Assembly: GCF_037325665.1 (NCBI RefSeq)
Contig: NC_090245.1
Coordinates: 47,772,851-47,836,850, forward strand
Direction: 5' to 3'
DNA from: Littorina saxatilis
Lineage: Eukaryota; Mollusca; Gastropoda; Littorinimorpha; Littorinidae
Length of the DNA: 64,000 bases
In this document: piece by piece, positions 47,401-52,328 of the stretch
Layout: the number at the start of each line of letters is the position of its first letter
Numbering within the stretch: position 1 is the stretch's first letter
The notes under the pieces: generated by a model
What the model was told of the DNA's origin: nothing
The model's database searches: none
What the model saw: only the letters and a program-made list of their open reading frames with translations
Program-made: the position numbers and the translations under genes

Positions 47401-47529
47401 GGTCACGCCGACCACGGACAGTACGTCATCCAGTATATCGCCCCTGACGACGACCCTAACGCCGTGCCCTCCATGGAGGGCGTTCCCATGGAGATACACA
47501 CTGTCGACACAGAGCTGGTGACGGAATAG
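24987..47529 (+). CDS. ZFAT: ZFAT orthologue: AT-hook-like, multi C2H2 zinc-finger protein (19 coding exons)
   Basis: A nuclear DNA-binding regulator; in vertebrates ZFAT controls genes of blood and endothelial cells and binds centromeric DNA. The mollusc role is unknown. Coding exons: 24987-25152, 25477-25752, 26922-27020, 27376-27507, 28351-28526, 29382-29531, 30226-30424, 31072-31230, 32499-32635, 33116-33303, 33623-34692, 35132-35345, 35615-35718, 35961-36139, 38282-38382, 39335-39548, 40055-40186, 40508-40675, 47278-47529. Phases agree at every join, giving 1371 residues (human about 1240). The order is an N-terminal CGTC...HKQKGC finger, the AT-hook-like [16 protein letters not shown], a block of seven fingers, an acidic Thr/Glu-rich linker, a block of ten fingers, then LLQQIINM. 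Diagnostic matches to ZFAT include [16 protein letters not shown] and [19 protein letters not shown]. Many exon edges are duplicated in the introns. Confidence 0.9.
25185..25405 (+). repeat. Intronic tandem repeat, about 82 bp, three diverged units
   Basis: CAGAGAGTGTCATTTTTCAC and GTTGTAATGAGTGTTCAACA recur three times (about 25185, 25264 and 25348) in ZFAT intron 1. Confidence 0.75.
25477..25752 (+). CDS. ZFAT: ZFAT exon 2 (finger-free region)
   Basis: 92 codons: [14 protein letters not shown] to HVPKKTPG. Rich in Thr, Glu and Gly with no finger. The acceptor is CTTGCAG; phase 1 at both ends. The donor GTACAC is moderate. Confidence 0.8.
26459..26828 (+). mobile_element. tRNA-derived SINE with GAA tail in ZFAT intron 2
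   Basis: Near-identical to the 7780-8149 copy, from the GGGCTGTAGCTCAGTCGG head to the CGAACGCAGAAGAAGAAG end. The duplication GATGATGATGAGTGG lies at 26444-26458 and 26829-26843. Confidence 0.85.
26922..27020 (+). CDS. ZFAT: ZFAT exon 3 (AT-hook-like, basic)
   Basis: 33 codons holding [10 protein letters not shown], a variant of the AT-hook RGRP core, then IKTEPM, a SUMO-type motif. The donor after GAAAAAG is GTCCCT, a poor match, but phase and protein sense (K-D-K-D-G across the join) support it. Confidence 0.7.
27085..27284. mobile_element. MITE, TTTTAAGAC family, ZFAT intron 3
   Basis: TAGCACCCCTCTTTTAAGAC at the left and AAAAGGGGGGTTCCACTGT at the right, with TTTTTAAGACC repeats between and a poly-C run at about 27116-27130. 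Confidence 0.65.
27376..27507 (+). CDS. ZFAT: ZFAT exon 4 (CPNC finger)
   Basis: [19 protein letters not shown] matches the single atypical finger of vertebrate ZFAT that follows the AT-hook. Phase 1 at both ends, donor GTGAGC. Confidence 0.85.
27524..27835 (+). mobile_element. tRNA-derived SINE in ZFAT intron 4
   Basis: The head GGTAGCTCAGTTGGTAGAGC with a CTTATAATC anticodon-like loop and GGCTCGAATCC B box is tRNA(Ile)-like. It then runs into a CAACTTTATGTGCAGACTC body shared with other SINEs here. The T-arm and acceptor stem do not pair well, so it is not a working tRNA. Confidence 0.65.
27918..28101. mobile_element. MITE with ACAGTTGAACCTG ends
   Basis: The left end ACAGTTGAACCTGCCCCTG and the right end CAGGTTGGACTGT are near-inverted; ACGACC/GGTCGT motifs lie inside. 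A fragment of a relative is at 58426-58530. Confidence 0.6.
28351..28526 (+). CDS. ZFAT: ZFAT exon 5 (acidic linker)
   Basis: [20 protein letters not shown] onward, strongly acidic with no finger. Acceptor ACCCAG; phase 0 at the donor GTATGA. Confidence 0.8.
28527..29381 (+). other. ZFAT intron 5
   Basis: Contains a SINE-like stretch at about 29060-29200 (TATAGCGCTTTCGAAACACA and CAAAGCGCTTTACAA). It also has a diverged repeat of TATTGTATATGARGTGTCAG at about 28945, 29010 and 29265. No exon is seen. Confidence 0.5.
29382..29531 (+). CDS. ZFAT: ZFAT exon 6
   Basis: 50 codons from [11 protein letters not shown] to SCIDHMFK, phase 0 at both ends, no finger. Donor GTGAGT. Confidence 0.8.
29599..30060. 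repeat. MITE fragment followed by a common mollusc-type repeat
   Basis: GGTGGAACCCCTCTTTCTAA starts a truncated MITE. From about 29664 comes AAAGTTTTGACTAAATGTTT and AGAGGGGGAATCGAGACGAG, which I recall as a widespread mollusc repeat, running to about 30040. Confidence 0.55.
30226..30424 (+). CDS. ZFAT: ZFAT exon 7 (two fingers)
   Basis: Opens [11 protein letters not shown], then [17 protein letters not shown] and the first half of [11 protein letters not shown], which is completed by the next exon. Phase 1 at the donor GTAGGT. Two diverged copies of its last 25 bases follow in the intron (about 30443 and 30493). Confidence 0.85.
30637..31071 (+). repeat. 80-bp tandem array of exon 8 acceptor edges (five decoys)
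   Basis: TGTACTGTTGCAGGCAACCT recurs with exon-like starts at 30672, 30752, 30832, 30912 and 30992, before the true exon start at 31072. Each unit contains a pyrimidine-poor but complete CAG acceptor and the first 40 or so coding bases, then TGACACATGTGTCATGTAG. The period is not a multiple of three. Confidence 0.95.
31072..31230 (+). CDS. ZFAT: ZFAT exon 8 (three finger parts)
   Basis: Completes the finger begun in exon 7 ([10 protein letters not shown]), then [17 protein letters not shown] and [11 protein letters not shown]. It is the only array copy that continues into an open frame past YYQCKHC. Phase 1 at both ends. Confidence 0.85.
31244..31766 (-). mobile_element. SINE immediately after exon 8 donor
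   Basis: About 520 bp on the minus strand with a tRNA-like head (CACTTGCGCTCGGAAGCGAG, GGTTGCAAGTTCGACCC) and a CAATCAATCA tail. The duplication AGGAGCTACAG lies at 31233-31243 and 31767-31777, so the insertion lies only a few bases from the splice donor. Confidence 0.85.
32360..32433 (+). repeat. Partial upstream copy of exon 9
   Basis: GCAAGTCGCTGATCAACCAC is exact at 32360 and 32499, and the match continues about 70 bp. The copy has its own CAG acceptor but reaches a stop after about 25 codons. Confidence 0.9.
32499..32635 (+). CDS. ZFAT: ZFAT exon 9
   Basis: [20 protein letters not shown] completes a finger, then CHVCNRK starts the next. Acceptor TTTTATAG; donor AAG|GTTGGC, phase 0. Confidence 0.85.
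32705..33110 (+). repeat. GT microsatellites and a SINE tail in ZFAT intron 9
   Basis: Interrupted (GT)n tracts with repeated GATGAAATACTCAGCACT units. An inverted fragment of the GAA-tailed SINE lies at about 32857-32975 (CTTCTTCTTCGTTCATGGGC). Confidence 0.75.
33116..33303 (+). CDS. ZFAT: ZFAT exon 10
   Basis: [14 protein letters not shown] joins CHVCNRK of exon 9 into a finger that matches ZFAT closely. [17 protein letters not shown] and the start of [13 protein letters not shown] follow. Phase 2 at the donor GTGAGT. Confidence 0.9.
33518..33583 (+). repeat. Upstream copy of exon 11 acceptor edge
   Basis: CACCTGTCTGGTTCCCACGG and GTGACCAGCAGT match the exon start 82 bp later. The preceding AGTCTCACTGTTAT stretch is also repeated. 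The CAG acceptor is missing in this copy. Confidence 0.8.
33623..34692 (+). CDS. ZFAT: ZFAT exon 11 (long acidic/Thr-rich linker plus finger)
   Basis: 357 codons. LLEHLSGSH completes a finger. [11 protein letters not shown] aligns with a ZFAT motif before the linker. The linker has repeats of [18 protein letters not shown] type, then Gly/Glu-rich tracts, and ends in a finger ([17 protein letters not shown]). Vertebrate ZFAT also has a long linker between its two finger blocks. Donor G|GTGAGT. Confidence 0.85.
34730..34800 (+). repeat. In-frame copy of exon 11 donor edge
   Basis: TTCTACACCAAGCAGGACTA to CACTGGTGAGT repeats exon 11's end 84 bp downstream. Both donors are perfect. Use of the second would add 28 codons without a stop. 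Confidence 0.85.
35132..35345 (+). CDS. ZFAT: ZFAT exon 12
   Basis: [36 protein letters not shown] and CPHCTEKFE: two full fingers and part of a third. Acceptor TTTCCAG, phase 2 at the donor GTTGGT. Confidence 0.85.
35615..35718 (+). CDS. ZFAT: ZFAT exon 13
   Basis: [20 protein letters not shown] completes a finger; the SHPDL region parallels ZFAT. Ends KMQGKMG, phase 1, donor GTCAGT. Confidence 0.8.
35961..36139 (+). CDS. ZFAT: ZFAT exon 14 (diagnostic double finger)
   Basis: [20 protein letters not shown], then [19 protein letters not shown] and [13 protein letters not shown], nearly residue-for-residue the ZFAT pair. Donor AAG|GTGGGT, phase 0. Confidence 0.9.
36185..36376 (+). repeat. 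Two extra copies of exon 14 donor edge
   Basis: GTGTACCTACGCCTGTCGCT and AAGAACAACCTGCAGGCTCA recur at about 36195 and 36333 after the genuine copy. The first extra copy keeps a CACAAGGTGTG donor; the second loses it. Confidence 0.85.
36376..36590 (+). repeat. 51-bp tandem repeat, four units
   Basis: AACAGTGCTGAATGTGGTAT recurs four times, separated by CTGTGGTGTGATAACTGTAA. Confidence 0.9.
36649..36768. repeat. Long hairpin in ZFAT intron 14
   Basis: TTGTGTTTTCAGCGTA and AATAGGGTCCGATATTTAGA at the left pair with the reverse complement at 36724-36768. Arms are about 43 bp and the loop about 33. Confidence 0.75.
38035..38150 (+). mobile_element. 3' fragment of the GAA-tailed SINE
   Basis: Only the last 110 bp is present (ATGGCGGGGTAAAAAAACGG to CGAACGCAGAAGAAGAAG), in ZFAT intron 14. 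Confidence 0.75.
38282..38382 (+). CDS. ZFAT: ZFAT exon 15
   Basis: [20 protein letters not shown], then [14 protein letters not shown]. Acceptor GCTTCAG; phase 2 at the donor GTGAGT. Confidence 0.85.
38408..38470 (+). repeat. (AAT)n microsatellite
   Basis: About 60 bases of ATA/AAT triplets just after exon 15. Confidence 0.95.
38746..39252 (+). mobile_element. GAA-tailed retroposon, short form
   Basis: Starts GGGGCCCAAGGACTGTTATG and ends CGAACGCAGAAGAAGAAG. The target-site duplication ATTATGTTAAAT lies at 38734-38745 and 39253-39264. It is about 95 percent like the 49076-49803 copy by eye but lacks an internal segment of about 220 bp. Confidence 0.85.
39335..39548 (+). CDS. ZFAT: ZFAT exon 16
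   Basis: [18 protein letters not shown] completes a finger, then [20 protein letters not shown]. The donor is CAG|GTTTGT at 39549 because only this end leaves phase 0 for exon 17. Tail: [20 protein letters not shown]. Confidence 0.8.
39583..39955 (+). repeat. Three extra copies of exon 16 donor edge
   Basis: After the true tail at 39481-39548, diverged copies follow at about 39583-39652, 39726-39803 and 39870-39942. Each ends near a CAG|GT or similar and is followed by TCTGTCTGT-rich DNA. The third copy keeps a CCCAGGTATGT donor. Confidence 0.8.
40055..40186 (+). CDS. ZFAT: ZFAT exon 17 (last finger)
   Basis: [20 protein letters not shown], then [17 protein letters not shown]. Matches ZFAT's final finger, where VVEIDGD follows HGLK. 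Phase 0 at both ends, donor GTAAGT. Confidence 0.85.
40195..40300 (+). repeat. (CATC)n microsatellite
   Basis: Tandem CCAT/CCAC tetranucleotides directly after the exon 17 donor. Confidence 0.9.
40508..40675 (+). CDS. ZFAT: ZFAT exon 18 (C-terminal LLQQII motif)
   Basis: 56 codons, acidic, ending [17 protein letters not shown]. Vertebrate ZFAT has the similar TAVNILQQIIEL in the same place. Phase 0, donor GTGAGT. Confidence 0.85.
40825..41017 (+). repeat. Left inverted terminal repeat of the DIRS element
   Basis: ACTCAGTCTAAAGTGCTAGG to ACCCCTATCATTCGA, the reverse complement of the right repeat with hardly any difference. Confidence 0.9.
41266..43509 (+). CDS. DIRS gag-like frame
   Basis: 747 codons, Ser/Pro/Ala-rich in the first half with two copies of a LPALAGS...[13 protein letters not shown] segment. 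A conserved block ([20 protein letters not shown]) recurs in the decayed element near 61.4 kb. It ends in a basic Arg/Ser/Gly tail. Structural protein by position in DIRS elements. Confidence 0.8.
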   Translation: MSDGDKKRGKADVKGKIKPKSSTSVPKPILVVVSDAANNAVMTVPISAPSDQPVAGQSIQPTRTVVSRSSSLPLADSASLVSSLLSSLVPELRTLVREEMVRSKPSTSVVPSLASFPLPAVTLSLAEVVASAPSTAVVGDASKLGWSVGPSETAGRSLLGSSPFRRVHDPQTPVRSHFGFTEDHRVDEQWRHLVQASTLPALAGSVGPPTYAPAGVVSGVDQPVPSAALPALAGSIGPPMYAPAGVVSGVDRTWPSGHSAFRPPSTVSALPLFAVASDAFPAQPGSAASSASASSRTAVAGGHHQPFGQVSQPWPGQSALPSSVVASTAVPVPAAVGMPSSYSYPSQGMSSDGVGVDGFPVSGYGVHRPSTSNVDFGPSPDVSDIQSVASEAARVGYPERLKVALEAAAEVTSRYFAEGASVSSAAASTAPSAMADFRSGKEDDSYFRFMESPSIAFQLSQVLAKPSPSGSGIPSLPVPLLVPHGSVPELAQQWMASPSQASAFALSSHRRLVLQKSPRNLLDAFALPRSSLTVPPEMLALLAKPIKKDDGVLFSENTLIASEEAGRQQLELASIAETLIRALSRALTDSLNPFSLSEDQDADDVSTLLAALARVNEEQMRLSAVHYAHSVMCRRDLFLAHSQFSDQATKDTLRASPVLEGSLFGHLVFDARRQEIQANRDQQFSDFSLHSLKQSKQSQPSQPKQAKVAGPPKPADKGRGRSSSRGSRRRPSSGRGRGGSGSKPHPQ
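43549..45441 (+). CDS. DIRS reverse transcriptase-RNase H frame
   Basis: 630 codons. The reverse transcriptase signature YLDDWLIL is at about 44151-44174, preceded by [11 protein letters not shown] and [10 protein letters not shown]. The RNase H signature [13 protein letters not shown] follows. This domain order is typical of DIRS elements. Confidence 0.9.
   Translation: MMAGGPSRAFSHWLVSIQSQWIMGVVRSGFRLLWKDGKAPLVRRPPAFRPPSSQEAISVLRSEIDSLVQKGAVEKVHDHSSPGFYGRLFAVPKASGAWRPVLDLSFLNTFLREIRFKMETPASVRDSLRPGDWATSIDLTDAYFHILMHPADRKWLRFRWASQVYQFRALPFGLSLAPWVFTMVVRQVCALVRSRGVRLRAYLDDWLILSQSQAGCEQDTQSVLREANMFGFSINRSKSELTPCQTFTYLGMSFDTVAWTVQPSQKRVDKLQACIRSTLPLPRASLRTLASILGQMESMALLVPLGRVHKRPFQLALKPFVDSPTVDWNALIPLQGWFQSATLPWLDTEWVSRGVPIALPAPDLDLFTDASLVGWGAHTDQLTASGLWSADQRMQHINLLELEAVALALDKFRPSLQAKHVRLFTDNTTVAAYINKQGGSRSPSLSARACEILVWCSEHQIRLSARYLPGSLNTLADALSRSDRVLQTEWTITHGALDRLWSLVQKPQVDLFATRFSKRLPVFVSPFPDPEAWETNAMDISWSGLEAYAFPPFQLLTRVLRKAEQEGPSLLLIAPLWPSQPWFPDLLRLAQGPPIPLALTRGELVQPHTGSLHAEPQMLNLHAWRLCGLL
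45442..46498 (+). other. DIRS tyrosine-recombinase region
   Basis: The end of the element's coding part. It has recombinase-like sequence (for example [15 protein letters not shown], with the first conserved Arg) and overlaps the reverse transcriptase frame, a known arrangement in the family. It is treated as fossil sequence. Confidence 0.75.
46541..46640. repeat. Internal complementary region of the DIRS element
   Basis: CTACATGTGATTCGGAGTAG is complementary to the left outer end, and the adjoining TAAATATACCTACCCGAATC to the right outer end. Confidence 0.85.
46690..46885 (-). repeat. Right inverted terminal repeat of the DIRS element
   Basis: TCGAATGATAGGGGTCACGT to CTTTAGACTGAGT, the complement of 40825-41017. 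Confidence 0.9.
47040..47200 (+). repeat. Two upstream copies of the last exon's acceptor edge
   Basis: CAGGGAGCGTTTGGTCAGCA recurs at 47045, 47157 and 47276. The extra copies have CCCAG and CTGCCAG acceptors and the first 33 coding bases, then diverge. The intervening TGTGCGAGTCCATAACTAA is also repeated. Confidence 0.9.
47278..47529 (+). CDS. ZFAT: ZFAT exon 19 (C-terminus)
   Basis: 83 codons and [19 protein letters not shown] to [12 protein letters not shown]. Rich in Val, Gln and acidic residues, as is the vertebrate ZFAT tail (Val/Gln/Glu-rich). No finger. The acceptor is CTGCCAG. Confidence 0.85.
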   Translation, partial: GAFGQQEIKVMSEDGQLVTVNPETIIVQQHDGQQVLVTNADGHADHGQYVIQYIAPDDDPNAVPSMEGVPMEIHTVDTELVTE

Positions 47530-47830
47530 CCGGTGGTCACTAGTCATCATCCCTGACAACGACCTTCGCGCTGTGCCCTCTAGTATAGGGTGTTCCCGTG
47601 GAGATACACACTGTCGACACAGAGCTGGTGGCAGAACAGCCAGTGGTCACTAGTCATCACCCCTGACACGTTCCCATGGAGATGCACACTGTCGACACAG
47701 AGCTGCTGGCTGAGTAGCTGGTGGTCACTAGTCATCACCCCTGACAATAACCTTAGCACTGTGCCCTCCTTCAAGGGCGTTCCCATGGAGACACACACTG
47801 TCGACACAGAGCTGGTGGCAGAGTTAGCTG
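47530..47830 (+). repeat. Three copies of the coding tail in the ZFAT 3' UTR
   Basis: ACACTGTCGACACAGAGCTG recurs after the genuine copy (47501) at about 47606, 47688 and 47796. The GGTCACTAGTCATCA and GTTCCCATGGAGA blocks are shared too. Confidence 0.9.
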
Positions 47831-48660
47831 TGTTTGTGTTCTGGAAATGTTCAAAGTGGTTGGGGGATACAGGGGGAGATGAGGTGGAGGGGGATTATTG
47901 ATAGTAGAATTATTTCTTAAGTTATTAAAAGCAAACACGTCGCAACTGCTGTTATATGAGTGTGTGTGTGCAAGTTGTACATTAAATCGTCTGCATGAAT
48001 GACCAGGCACACAGCAATGTATAGTATGGAATGCATGCAATGATATTTTGATACTGACAATTTTGACTTCAATGCACTTTTCATTCTCAGCAATCAAATG
48101 TGTAGATATACTACATATGTATGACTATTGACATTGTACTTTTTCATGCAGCATGTATGTACAGTATATATATATATATATCAGATATGAGACGTGAAAA
48201 AAATAACTACTTTGGGTTGACATGAAACTTGAAGGTTTAGGTGTAAATGTTGACAAAAGGGGAAGACTCATCTGTTCTGTTGCCGTGTTTACTGCTTTTG
48301 GAAACATGTGGTTCAGCAAATACGGTGCATGGAAAAGTTGAGAGATCAGACTTTCATGCGTTTGCTGGATGTGCTGTAGTATTTGTTTTTTTATGCGAGT
48401 GCTTCTATGCATGTCTGATTCAATCTGGCAAAGAGAGAGAGAGGAAGAGAAAGAGAGCTTCCTTTATTAAACTTGGTCATGTATCAACTCGACTTGCTAT
48501 TCACCTGATTGTTGGTTTGTGTGTGTGTGAGTTGGCTGCACCGTCATGGGGCTTGCGAATATTAATCCCTCCCTGCCCATCATTGGGAGCACGTGCATAG
48601 GTCACGTGTGTAATGGTGTGAATTCTTATCAAGGAATTAAAAAACAAGGATAGTAAGTTA
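47831..48660 (+). other. Probable ZFAT 3' UTR and downstream spacer
   Basis: No AATAAA is evident; ATTAAA at 47981-47986 is a possible poly(A) signal. An (AT)n run at about 48167-48180 and a GAGA-rich stretch near 48433 are the only other features. The end of the transcript is not certain. Confidence 0.35.
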
Positions 48661-48724
48661 TTGGAATGTTTGATTTATGACAAAACAAAACATTACATTC
48701 ACAGGCAAGTCGAACCCATTGGTC

Positions 48725-50000
48725 TTTTAACCTTCGCCGTAGGTCGTGAGTACTTTAGTAACAGTCTGGACTTTAATTGCGAATATCTCGAAAACTAGGT
48801 GGAATTCTGTAATGAGCTTTTGGAAATGCCTCAAACACCTAAAAATCTATTATCTCCTAAACCCGCATTAAAATTGATTGACAGGTAATTAAATAAACAA
48901 AGGTCAAACATCGACTATCTTCGCAGCACGTCGTGAGTACTTATGTAACCATACTTCTAACAGTGTAAGGGAGATAATTGTGGGTTCGATGTCAAAATAA
49001 AAGCTGAGTTATGGTTCCTGTTTATTTCAGGTAAGAATTAACTTGGTGCGTAATTACACACGTCAAAGATAAATGTGGGGCCCAAGGACTGTTATGCCGG
49101 GGTGGAAGTAGAGATAAGCGCCTACTTCCCAAGAAATGCTCCAAATGGCTTCGTGTCTCCAAACACCTCTGACAGTCAAATCCAGCTCCTGGCCTTCACG
49201 TGGCGGGCCCTGTCTTCGACTAACAGGAGAAGGGATGCAGGCGGGTCACTGGCGCCTTAAAACCAGCTGCTTCGGGCAGATGGGGCTCGTTAACCTTGGA
49301 TGGTCGCTCATCTAGGAGAAGGACAACTCCGATTTCAAAACCCGCACTGCCTTGTGTGCGCCTTGGGAAAGGCAAAGGCTACAAGAAGGAAAACTTCGAC
49401 GTCAAACCCGGGTAGAGTGGACTCGACAGCCCAGCAAGGCAGCTACTCTTGGGGAGGAGGCAACCCTGAGTAAGAACCTCAACCACCGAAGACGGAAGAC
49501 AGCAGCCAACTTGGCGTGGGGAGAAAATCGGCTGTCTACGCTCCCACGATAATATGGCCGTACAATTATCCTTAGATCGATGTGGTGTCGTCCTGGTGTC
49601 CCGCAGCCAGGGTAGGACGGCGCCGGGCCTCCAGCCTCAAGGAGGTCCAACTTAATACGCCAGAAGTTCTGGCAAGAAGAGACCAGTGTTGGAGCCAAAC
49701 TCTGGGGTCCTGCCGACGAACTGCGCAAGACTGCGGACTTCCTGGCAGCCACTGGTCTGAGGATCTAGCACGGCCACCAACATCGAACGCAGAAGAAGAA
49801 GAAAAAGATAAATGTAAGTACAAAATCGGAAATATATTTAGTTTGATAATCTAATTCAATGAAAAGCCTGATTTCTGTATTTTTTTCTTTTTTTGTTTAC
49901 CCGTGCATGTTTTTCCTTCTTTGAGAAGTATGGTTACATAAGTACTCACGACGTGCTGCAAAGAATGTTTTTAGCGACCTACGGCAAAGGTTAAAGTGGA
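48725..50000. mobile_element. Inverted-repeat element with ACCTTCGCCGTAGGTCG ends, carrying a nested retroposon
   Basis: Left end TTAACCTTCGCCGTAGGTCG and right end CGACCTACGGCAAAGGTTAA are inverted. Inside, GTACTTATGTAACCATACTT (about 48938) pairs with AGTATGGTTACATAAGTAC (about 49927), so the inverted arms are long. The retroposon at 49076-49803 was inserted later. No transposase is seen. Confidence 0.65.
49076..49803 (+). mobile_element. GAA-tailed retroposon, long form
   Basis: About 728 bp from GGGGCCCAAGGACTGTTATG to CGAACGCAGAAGAAGAAG. The duplication AAAGATAAATG lies at 49065-49075 and 49804-49814. It includes a segment of about 220 bp (about 49557-49785) absent from the 38.7-kb copy. 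Confidence 0.85.
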
Positions 50001-52326
50001 CAGACAGACACACACTAATGTTAGAGCTAATGAACTTAGCTTAGAAAGCGTTGCTACTCTCTGGCTAGAATGATGGTCCAATTTAATAATTGGATTAAAT
50101 AATAATAATTTCATTATCTGTAACATAAGTATGTCTGTCTGTCCACTTTAAAAACCATTGGGTCAATGTACCTGTGTATGAATGTCATGGTTTGTTTTGT
50201 CATAAATTGAATGTTCCAATAATTACTTTTCCTGGTTTTCTTATTCTGAATTTTGAAATTACATGGATGCAACTCTTCCGTCTAGGACGGAATTTCCGTT
50301 TTTCTCAGGAGGCTGGTTTTTTTGCAAATTCTGGTGGGGGGTTGCTTGAGAGGTCAGCCACCTTTCACCATGCCCGATAGGGACGGTTGTGTAAAGGTGC
50401 CAAGGTTGTAGAGGGGGGGGGGGGGGGGGGGGAAGGATGTCATGTCATACTGGTGAATGTGGCATCTTAACCCTTAGGCTGGTTGTCGCGACATATGTCG
50501 CGCTACTTTACGTATACTGTCACCTGGTTGTCACGACATATGTCGCGCTACTGGCTCAGTCTGTTTGGTCGGTTCCGATTACCTCCCATGGATGCAAAAA
50601 CCTATATGACTGTTTTTTGTTATTTTTCTCTCTGTTAATTCACCAGTGGCTATGTAACATGTGTTACAGAATTGCACCAGTGTAAGGGTTAAGTGCTGTG
50701 TATTTAGCCTTCCTTATATAGCCCACTTTCAGGGATTCAGAGACCTTCAGTTGTAGAGAACATTTGCATTCCTGGTCTATGAACCAGTGGTATTTGGTTT
50801 CAGATACATTGAGTCCTTTAGAAAGTTGGCAACTGAAACAAGCTTGCTTGAAACTTATTTCTCTTTTAATTCAAGCTATGATTCAACAATCATTTGCGAA
50901 TTTAACTCCTAAAATGAAAAAGCAGCATCAGAAAAGTGCATGTGCATGGCAAGGGATATAACTCTGGAGGTTTCTGTTTTTGTCTAAACCTTCTTCTTTT
51001 TAACCTGAGCAGTTAGCCCTTTTGAAAGTATTCAATTGAAACAAACTCAGTGACTTGAAACTTGTTTCTCATTTGGTTGAAGCTATGGTTCAACAATTAT
51101 TTGAGAATTTACCTCCTGCAATGATAAATTCATAAGCTTCAAGTGAAGAAGTTGTAATACAAGGGAGGTGACTTTAATTTCCTGTGTTTGTGAAAACTTT
51201 TTGTTAGCATGGTAATTTTCCTTTAATTCAGTAAACATTTTTTAAATCAAAGACAAAACTAGATGATAAAATCAATCGCCTTCAAGTTTTCAAGATTTTT
51301 AATTTGGGCATCTCCAATTTTAAGTTTTTGTTAGCAAGGAGAGGCTTCTAAAACCCTTCTTCAAATGTGTTGACCTTGTTTTTTGTGGACCCTCTAGCAA
51401 GAGTGATGCTACCAAACACCTGCAAGTATAGAGGTTTTTCATGTTGTGCATCCCCCCCCAAAAATTTTTGTTGTTGTTGCTGTTTTCAGTTTTAAAACAG
51501 GAGAGGCTCAAATAGCCCCTCTTGAAATGCTAAAATTCATTTTCGGCTGGGTGGTTACAAATACCTTCAAGTTTACAAGATTGTTCATATTATGCATATC
51601 CGCAAAGCCTGTTTGTTCTGAAATAGATTTAGAGTCAAAAGAGGCCATTGAAATCCTCCCTTAAATGCGAAAATTCGTTTTTGGGTGGGGGGCGCTGTCC
51701 CCCCCAACAGGGTGCTGCCCCTGCACCCCGCCGGGGCCTTGACGGCCCCTGGACCACAGCCTTTTCATTTTTTTCATTTTCCAGCAGTTGCACCCATCAG
51801 TCGATCTGCTTTTGGATTTCCTGTCATAGGGCAAGACAAATAATCTGCTTGAAAGGGTTGTTGCGGCCAGTTGTTGTCATAGGGCAAGACAAATAATCTG
51901 CTTGAAAGGGTTGTTGCGGCCAGTTGTTGGATATGTAGGGCCATGTTGCATGCTAGCACTCTTCCTAGCTTTCCCACATAAACACCACCCACACACATGC
52001 CCTGGTCTGCTGCAAAGGAGTTTTATTAAGAAAGCATCACTTCAAACAACACTGACAAATTTAGTATGCACATTGCCACCGACTGTCTCTGCTAGATTGG
52101 GGGTATTAAACACTCACACACAAACACTCACTCTCACTCTCTCTCTCTCTCTCTCCCAATCAGTAATGATTCTATCTGAACCCTACACAAAACTGAGGGT
52201 AAATGCTGCATTAAGCCAACTGCCATCCATTGTCATCAGCTTGCCAGCCCTCTCTCTCCCCTAACACACAAGACACAAAGCGGATTATGCATAATTACAT
52301 GCTGGCAAATTAAAAGTCGTACCACA
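50001..52326. other. Repeat-rich spacer
   Basis: A G-run lies at about 50412-50432. Two near-palindromes GTCGCGACATATGTCGCGC and GTCACGACATATGTCGCGC are at about 50485 and 50531. A diverged 203-bp duplication lies at about 50819-51130, and GC-rich motifs (GGGGGGCGCTGTCCCCCCCA) at about 51690. No gene is recognised. Confidence 0.5.
51824..51929. repeat. 53-bp exact tandem duplication
   Basis: GTCATAGGGCAAGACAAATA to GCGGCCAGTTGTT occurs twice in a row, with no difference seen. Confidence 0.9.
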
Positions 52327-52328
52327 TA

